A DNA stretch of 64,000 bases from Saitoella complicata NRRL Y-17804 (taxonomy: Eukaryota; Ascomycota; Saitoellomycetes; Saitoellales; Saitoellaceae). The notes under the pieces were generated by a model, which worked only from the letters and a program-made list of their open reading frames with translations, made no database searches and was not told the DNA's origin. Both the position numbers and the translations under genes were made by a program. Shown in pieces: positions 56,872 through 64,000 of this stretch; the first letter of the stretch is position 1; each line of letters opens with the position of its first letter. The DNA lies in NCBI RefSeq assembly GCF_001661265.1, contig NW_017566998.1:62001-126000 (forward strand). The letters run 5' to 3'.

Positions 56872-59800
56872 TCAAATCAACCTCCCCAAAATCAAACTCT
56901 GCACCAACCACTCCACCTCAACAACCCTGTTCCCCTCCTTCCCCTTTTCCTTCTCGTCCCCAAGTCCAGCCATCTTCTTAATCTTACTCGCTTCATCCTC
57001 TTTCCCCACAATGATATAATCCCATCCCTTCGCCGCTTTCCGTCGTAAATGCGCACCAACTGTCTCCGGATCAGGAGCTTTATCCACCTTCGCAGCGCCC
57101 ATCGCATACGTCAAGAACTTATACACTTTCCTCGTTTCCTGCGTCCTACCCTTCCCCGTAACGATGAGCACGGACTTGTCATCCAGCAATCCATGCTTTT
57201 CTGTAAGCCGTTCGAAAAGATTGATCCCGTCGATAAAAGGTGCGACTTGCATGGATCGACATGCTCCGTGGAGGTAATCTGAGTCTCCGGCTGGGAGGAG
57301 GTAGGTTTGCCAATCCATCTTTTCGCCAGTTTTGATGCAGTCTTTGATGAAGCGGAAGCTGAGGCATGGAAGACCTAAAGCAAGGGCTTGGAGGTATTTG
57401 ATTTTCCGGCAGTATCGATCTGCGATGACACAGGCGAATTTGTGGCCTTGGATGTCGGCTCGGGGCACCAATGCTGCCTTTGGTTTATCGTCCGATAACG
57501 AGTGATACAACTCGTCGAGACCAATCTCGAGGATGCGGCCTCCGTGAAGACGGATATCTCGGGTCACTTCGTCCCTGGCTGCATCGTCCCCGGAGAATGT
57601 AAGCGCGAATACACACCCTTTGAACAACGTGCTGACTTGTGTCGTAAATCGCTGAACCATGGGACTCATACGGCGTGCGTGATGATGACCAGTCGATGGA
57701 AGTCTCCGCGGTGGAGTGGAAGCTGTGGAGTAAGGCGACATTACAGTAGGCGTGGACAGAGTTCTGTCCCGAAACTGCTTGAACAGCTTCGGGGTGAGGA
57801 TGACCCGCTCGATTGGGACGTCGAACGGCTTCTCCTTCTCGTGACGTCTGACGGTGACAACGTTGTTTCCGGAGACATCTGCTCTCCTGGGCGTGCTTGT
57901 TTCCACCCGTTTCAACCCTACCACTGTAAAGAACGCTTTCCCGTGGACCTCAATGTCTAACCGCACGACATCACCGACATGCATGTCCAACGGCTTAACC
58001 TGATGCTGCTCAACGGCAATCAAAGGCCCCGTACCCGTAACATCATTCTCATCATCGAAACGGATCCAGACATGGTTAGGTTTGCATTCGACCTGATGGT
58101 CCAGGATCACCGTCCCGGTGTAATAGTTCCGTGGGGTACCCCTGAAAAGGGCAAACACACGTGTTGAATGGTCCTGCGATTGAGGTCGAATGTCCGTTTT
58201 GGGTGCAGTCTGGGTAGAGGTAACAGACGTCGACCGATCCCTGGCCCTCCATCCTCGTGAAGATTCAGATTGGCTAGGGCTCGTCTGTCCGTTATCGACA
58301 ATTTCTTGCACAGCAGCAGTGGTATCGTCTGCACGCGATACTTCCTCTTCTTCCTCCACCCTTGCCAAAGCTTCCGGTGCTGCCCTTCTCGGCGCCGACT
58401 CGTCTGGGCCTTCTGGCTGGCTACTCATAACGATACGACTCGTTGTCCTCTGCCTCTTTGTTGATCGGACAGGCGGACTCGGCGTACCTGCTAGGGGCAG
58501 ATGAGGATGAACAGGCTGGAGAGGTGGACGGTTATGGGAATTTTGGAGACTGCCGTCCATGACTGAGGAGGGTACCTCCAGTGTGTTGGATTGATGGGGT
58601 TGACGCTTTCGCTTCGTACCGACCGTAACAGGTGAATACCGCTGCAGAACCGGACTGGGAGCCTGGCCCGAGACAACGAGAGCTACCGGTGATGCTTCCT
58701 CTTCCTCTCCCACGCCAGGAGGCGTGGGCATGGCCTCTTTCTGTGGCGCACGATCTTCGCCTCGCTTTGGTATTGGCCCCGGCAACTGTGGCTCGTCTTG
58801 CGACATTTGTGACATAACCACATTCGCCCGTTTCCTCATCGTGGCCGGCATAGGCGTAACCTCCTTCTCCTCCTCTTCCTCATCCTCGTCCGATCGATCC
58901 TCCTCCGACGACATATCCTCCGCTTCAGAAAGCGAGGAAGATTCATCCCCATCATCGTCACCGACGAGCGGCGGTGGTTCAGGGACATCGAAGCTCAAGT
59001 CTGCCGCTCTATGTGCGGGGACTGTCAAACTGTCTTTCCTGGTTCGTACTGGCGAAGGTGTCCGGGACTGCGACCTGCCCTTGTCTTTGCCGTCGCTTGG
59101 GGACGAATCTGCCGGTGCGAGTGCACGGTGTTTAGGTGGTGGAACAGGGGTATCCATAAAACTCGCCCGTCCACCACCAGCACCTCGCAACAAACTCGGG
59201 GTATCATCCAGAAACGGGGTCTGCTCAATACCCTTATCGATCGTAAACGGCGTAATACCCTGTAACATCCCTCGCGCATGCAGTGCCGGTGTGGTAGGCG
59301 ACAAGTTAACAGGTACTTGCGTGGGGTCATCCGTCCGGATCATCGTTGTATCATCCATCGATGCACTCATGATAGTGTTCTCGTCGTCCGTGGTAGTCTT
59401 AAACGATGCTTGTTGTCGTAGGGATGGCTTCTTTACAGTTTCCGGCACCTGAATCGAGAAGCGCAGAGAAGGAGCGGAGGAATCCATCGTATCCACATCC
59501 ACCGCGGCCCCACTTCCTTCAACTTCTAGCCCAACCGGATCCGTAACCGGCTCATCCAACCTCGCAACGGGCTTCGGCGCTCGTAGTGCTTCAAACATGT
59601 TCCGGAGCTCCGCTTCTGACAAATCACGCTTCCTTACGGGCGTGTCATCCATGAAACTATCCGATTCTGGGAGTTCCTTGTCCTTGGATTTAGGCGCGGC
59701 TTGGGTTCGTGATCGGCGTTGTTGGGATTCGTGGATGGGGATATAGGTCGATACTCGGCCATTAGGTAGGTCGGGGGAGTCTTGGGAGGATTGGAAGAAT

Positions 59801-60365
59801 TGGGTGAGGCCGGAGGGGGAGGAGCGGAGTTTAGGTGGCCCCTTCATGACGGGAGATGGTGCGATGAAGGGAGATAGAGGGTTTCGTTGGATACCGCAAC
59901 TGGTTGAGGCTGCTAGTGGGGCGAAGCGGCGAGAGGAGTCAAAGTCGGCTTCAGGGAGTTGTGACTCGCCTTGATCGTCGGGCAGGAGGCCGTCTTCGCT
60001 GTTCAATGTAGTTCTTCTCCGTGAGATTACTGTTTGGGTTCTTTGTGTTTGTGTATGCTCCAATTGTGATTGGGAGAATTCTAGGTTCAGGGAAATCTGT
60101 TGATCCGGGTTCCCGTCTCCAGAAATGTTGGATCGTGTGGGCAACGTATCGTCATGATACGAACCATCTATGACCTGTGTATCCCGTTGGCTGATTGAGA
60201 CTGCTGCTTGATCAGGTTCAGCTCTGACGAAAGACTATTTACGGATCAGTATGCATTGTAAGAACCATGAGGGAAAACACAAACATTGCCCAGCAACCCC
60301 GCCTGAAAGCGGTTGATCACCGACGCATCAAGCGAATCTTCAGCAGCTCGTCCATTGCTCACCAT
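56872..60365 (-). CDS. Rad9/Crb2/53BP1-like DNA damage checkpoint adaptor (Tudor plus tandem BRCT)
   Basis: Exon 1 (60365-60285, 27 codons) and exon 2 (60234-56872) with a 50-nt intron give 1147 residues. The long N-terminus is disordered and has seven S/TQ sites between residues 42 and 94 (for example FSQSQLEHTQTQRTQT), the kind of cluster phosphorylated by ATR/ATM kinases. A Tudor-type domain lies at about 715-800 (VFALFRGTPRNYYTGTVILDH ... VWIRFDDEND), expected to read methylated histone. Tandem BRCT repeats cover about 890-1147 (LFKGCVFALTFSGDD, GGRILEIG; LIVTGKGRT-type second repeat, WDYIIVGKEDE). This layout matches fission yeast Crb2 and budding yeast Rad9, which recruit and activate the effector kinase at breaks. 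Divergent from SWA2. Confidence 0.88.
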
Positions 60366-60563
60366 CCTATACCGTTCATCCCAAAAACCGAGTGAAATTC
60401 AACAATGGTGTTGCCTCTGTTGGCCTTCTCGAACGCGTACATATCGAGAGCTTCCCGAGCGTCCAACGCGCCGCATGCGACACCGCTGCAAGCCGATGTA
60501 CGACCCTGTACGACCGGATCATACCAAACGAACACAAACACTACACCAACGGATACGATCAAA

Positions 60564-63424
60564 ATGAACGATTTGGGAGGACTGGATTGGTCAATTACAT
60601 CCAGTTCCTCTTCGGCAAAGCAGCAGCATCGGCCTGACTCCTCGAACGGGAATTTGGGCGTACCGAACTCGAATGGTACTCAGGGACAGTATACCCTGCC
60701 ACAGCACCTTCGATCTCTGAATGGATCTGCGCAAGGTTCTTCCACCGTGAGTGCGACGGGAAGTAGGACTGGTACGCCGGCACCTGCGAAGACAGATTCC
60801 TTTGCGAGCCTTGTGAGCTTCGGGAAGAATGGGACTGTCAACTCGGCAAATATGACCATGGAGCAGAGAAGGAAGCAGTTGGAGGCCGAGAAAGCCGCAG
60901 AGGAAGCAGAACGACGGAAGAAAGCTGAGCAGCATTACGGCGATAACAGTTTCTGGGACAGGATGAGCGGGTCAACGACGCCAGCCCCGGTTGCTGTTCC
61001 GGCGAAGGCCGCTGCGTCAACGATGGGAGCAGTTAATCCTTCAAGGTAAGCTGCCTCGAATGTCGTACTTCATACAAGATTCTGATGACGGCCTACAGGA
61101 ACGACGATGAAGATCTATTCGCAGCCTTCTCATCCGACGCACCGGTCAACATGGATTCGCACCTCCGTCCAGTTTCCTCGCACACAACATCATCATCCAC
61201 GAAATCTCCAGCGCCCGCTTTTGACCCGTTCGATACCTCTTCACTTATGTCGTCGATCTCTTCCTCGACTGCTGTGCAGCGACAGACACAAGGCGATGAT
61301 GATGATATCCTCGGACTGCTTGGTAAGCCCGTTCAACACAAGGCTTCTGCATCTGAGGCTGCCTCGCCGCCTACAACTCATCCCTCGCAACCGGCGAAGG
61401 CTGAAGCTGACCCCAAGGATTCTGCAGTGGCTATGATCGTCGACATGGGCTTCTCCGCCGAACAAGCACACGTTGCACTGGCTGCTACGAAAGGCGGTCT
61501 AGACGTCCAAGCCGCCGTAGAAATCCTCGTCAACTCCCGCGGCTCCACCCCCGTCCCCCAACAACCCCAGCAGCCTTCTCAACCCCCCCGTCGAGCCCCC
61601 ATCCAACAAAACCCGTCCAACGAATCCCTCCGCTCCACCTTCTCCGCCCGCTCCCAACGCAGCATGGACTCTACCACCGCCGCCAACGCCGCGCACGTAG
61701 CATCCAACCTCCACGACCTCGCCTCAACCGTCTCCTCCTCGCTCTTCACTAGTGCCAACTCCCTCTGGAAAACCTCCCGAACCCGCATCCACCGCACCCT
61801 CGCCGAACTCGCATCCGAACCCGAAGCGAGCGATGTACCAAAATGGATGCGAGACCAGGATATCAGGGAAAGGGTCGAGAAGAGTAAAGGGAAGATGAGG
61901 GAGAGTTATGAGATTACGGAGGAGGCGAAGATGTTGGATATGGAGAATCCGAGAAAGAGCCGAAGGAATTCGAGGAGTAGTGCGATGAGTGTGGAAAGCG
62001 CCAGCAGTGGCAAGACTGGTGTTGATCCAGTCATTGGAATTACGCCGAGGTGGGCTGGGGGAAGTGTTCCACCCAGTCCTCTGTCCCCCACGGCTCCCTC
62101 CGCTCCACCCCCGACTGGGAAGGGCAAAGGCAAGATGCCGTCTTCGGCCTTCACGGGCGACCCCGAAACCTATGTCTCGCCTGCCCGCCGTCGTGGTGCG
62201 CCGCCCTCGATGGCGAGCTCGGCTATATCGTCGGCGAAGTCTAGTCCGGGGACTTCAGCGTTTACGTCGCCGACGATGGATATCTTTGGGGAGGGGTCAT
62301 CGAGGGGTGGCGCTGTTGGTGTATCTGGGAGTGGCAGTGGAAGTAGGCCGAGGGAGATTCCGAGGTCTATGCCGCCGCCTACGGCGGCTCCTTCGAGACC
62401 AAAGTCGGCTGCTTCGAGTTCTGCACCGCAGTCGCAAGCCCGTCCTCGACCGACCGCGCCTACGAGGCCTGATGTCCAGGTTAGTGCCGCCGATATGGCC
62501 ACTGTGACCAAAAAGCGCGAGGAGGGAAGTGAAGCCTTCAAGCGTGGTGACTACTCCGCCGCACTGGCAGCCTACACCTCCGCCCTAACCCCCCTCCACC
62601 CCTCTTCCACCCTCCGCATCCCAATCCTCACAAACCGTGCCCTGACCCACCTCAAACTCGGCGACCCCCGTTCCTCCCTCTCCGACTGTTCCTCCGCCCT
62701 AACCCTCATCGGCCCCGCACGCGGCGAAGGCGAACAAATAGAGGGCAAAGAGATGAAGGAGTTTTGGGGGAAAGCGATGGTGAGGAAAGCGCAGGGGTTG
62801 GAACAGGTTGAGAAATGGAGGGAATCGCTGAGGGTTTGGGAGGAGTTGGTTGGGATGGGTGTTGGTGGGGGGGTTGCGTTGGAGGGGAAGAGGAGGTGTG
62901 AGGGGGTGTTGAATCCGAAGCCGGTGAGTAGGATTAGTACACCAAAGCCTGCGACTGTGGTGGATGTTAAGGGGAAGGGAAAGGCTAGGGCGAGTGCAGC
63001 GGATGACCTTGGGTTCGGTGGAGGGTCCGGCTCTGGTGCGGGCGATGAGCCGAGTGGTGAAGCCGTCGAGCGATTGCGGAAAGCGAATGCGACCGCTGAA
63101 GCAGAATCCAACGAACGCCTCGCCCTCCACGACTCCGTCAACGCCAAACTTGACACATGGCAATCCGGGAAAGAACAGAATCTCCGTGCGCTGTTAGCAT
63201 CGATGGATGACGTTCTCTGGCCTGAAGCTGGCTGGAAGAAGGTCGGGATGGCGGAGTTGGTTATGCCGAACAAGGTGAAGATCGTGTATATGAAAGCGAT
63301 TGGGAAGGTGCATCCTGATAAGATATCCAAAGATGCTACGGTTGAGCAGAAGATGATCGCGGGAAGTGTGTTCAACAGGTTGAATACAGCGTGGGATGTG
63401 TTCAAGAGTCAAAACGGCATGTGA
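60564..63424 (+). CDS. SWA2: Auxilin-like clathrin uncoating factor (UBA, TPR, J domain)
   Basis: Exons 60564-61045 and 61099-63424 are joined by a 53-nt intron, giving 935 residues. The N-terminus is disordered with clathrin/adaptor-type motifs (FDPFDTSS, DILGLLG, DNSFWDRM). A UBA domain lies at about 268-308 (MIVDMGFSAEQAHVALAATKGG), TPR repeats at about 630-740 (KREEGSEAFKRGDYSAALAAYTSAL, NRALTHLKLGDPRSSLSDC), and a C-terminal J domain with His899-Pro-Asp (IGKVHPDKISKDATVEQKMIAG). This is the Swa2/auxilin arrangement: the J domain stimulates Hsc70 to strip clathrin from vesicles and the UBA and TPR recruit ubiquitin and chaperones. It is tandem with GTR1 at 240 bp. Confidence 0.94.
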
Positions 63425-63664
63425 GCATGGACGTCAACATGAGATGAGATGGAGCATTTCCAGGAGAAAGAGACGAATAATGTTGATGATACCCTTCATT
63501 CTTTTTGGTTAAGATATTACACATTAATCCCCTGTTAATCCTTCCTCCTTTAACGTCGGGGCTTCTGAAGATAAGGTTGCGTACCTGCGTGCCAGCGACC
63601 CGGGTTGTACGTCGGCGGTTCAGCAGCGGAAATCTACGTTACATCCATTCACGATCCTAGCACA

Positions 63665-64000
63665 ATGAGAAAAAAGGTATGCTGGGCCGCTTCTGATTTG
63701 TGTACAAGTACAGGTCTCTGACATGATGTACAGGTCCTGCTCATGGGAAAGTCGGGCTCCGGCAAGTCGAGTATGCGGAGTATTGTATTCAGCAACTACG
63801 TCGCGAAGGACACTCGGAGATTAGGAGCTACAAGTATGTCATGGTACATGCATGTCGAGCAATTCACTGACCCAGTGATATAGTCGATGTTGAGCACTCG
63901 CATGTTCGCTTTCTTGGAAATCTCGTCCTGAATTTGTGGGATTGTGGAGGGTATGTGTCCGGTATGACAGCTACCATGCCTTTGCTGATATAGTCCGGCT
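63665..64000 (+). CDS. GTR1: Rag-family GTPase GTR1/RagA (5' part; continues beyond window)
   Basis: Three 5' exons are visible: 63665-63676 (MRKK), 63734-63833 and 63884-63950, then a GTATGT donor at 63951 whose acceptor lies beyond the window edge. The product reads [25 protein letters not shown] with a P-loop [20 protein letters not shown], then [23 protein letters not shown], the RagA/Gtr1 signature including the switch II WDCGG. Gtr1 pairs with Gtr2 on the vacuole and activates TORC1 in response to amino acids. Introns of 57, 50 and at least 50 nt within the first 300 bases make it the most densely interrupted gene here. Confidence 0.93.

Noticed and set aside
1-64000. CRISPR array, bacterial operon or secondary metabolite cluster
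   Set aside because: No regularly spaced direct repeats, no synthase or tailoring enzyme set, and genes are spliced eukaryotic units.

Overview
This is a compact fungal nuclear segment carrying about 33 protein genes on both strands, with short spliceosomal introns (mostly 50-90 nt, GT...AG, CTAAC/CTGAC-like branch sites). The CDC11/AspA-type septin, calcineurin A, CYK3, LCL2, mL57, a Tudor-BRCT checkpoint adaptor and a GPI-anchored repeat protein point to an ascomycete, perhaps Pezizomycotina or an early-branching ascomycete lineage. That placement comes from protein resemblance only. I see no prophage, CRISPR array, complete transposon or viral relic. Coordinates for spliced genes run from start codon to stop codon, and exon limits are in the evidence text.

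Layout. 1-9 kb: a proline-rich protein cut by the window edge (-), HOT13-like CHY zinc finger (+), proteasome alpha4 (-), D-2-hydroxyacid dehydrogenase (+), sugar-porter transporter (-), then a 1.5 kb stretch with almost nothing. 9-21.4 kb: CYK3 (-), calcineurin A (+), TRP4 (-), free-standing urea-carboxylase-type enzyme (+), repeat-rich GPI protein (-). 21.4-24.3 kb: the largest gene-poor stretch, with a diverged inverted repeat pair. 24.3-33.3 kb: SLX1 (-), an intronless 4.7 kb KDM5-type demethylase (+), MTHFR (-). 34.2-43.9 kb: AIP1 (-), PEX3 (-), ARPC4 (+), PWP2 (-), CDC11-type septin (+), SDH3 (-). 43.9-44.7 kb: a non-coding stretch with a possible Pol III-like unit. 44.7-64 kb: aftiphilin-like protein (-), PP1 inhibitor 2 (-), SPE2 (+), mL57 (+), ECM15 (-), an unrecognised coiled-coil protein (+), SEN2 (-), LCL2 (-), bL27m (+), Rad9/Crb2-like adaptor (-), SWA2 auxilin (+), and the start of GTR1 (+).

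The genes are mainly housekeeping and do not form one pathway. Actin and division functions recur (CYK3, calcineurin, AIP1, ARPC4, septin), as do clathrin trafficking (aftiphilin-like, SWA2), genome maintenance (SLX1, Rad9/Crb2-like), mitochondrial function (HOT13, SDH3, mL57, bL27m) and nitrogen or one-carbon metabolism (urea carboxylase, MTHFR, SPE2, TRP4). Most neighbours are divergent or convergent with 100-400 bp between them.

The most interesting observations are a candidate Pol III-style unit with several hairpins near 44.1-44.5 kb, a folded leader of mL57 whose bulge is exactly an upstream in-frame ATG, a start-codon-only first exon in ARPC4, a 15-nt exon inside the septin P-loop, a urea carboxylase lacking the amidase half usual in fungi, and a dense S/TQ cluster in the checkpoint adaptor.
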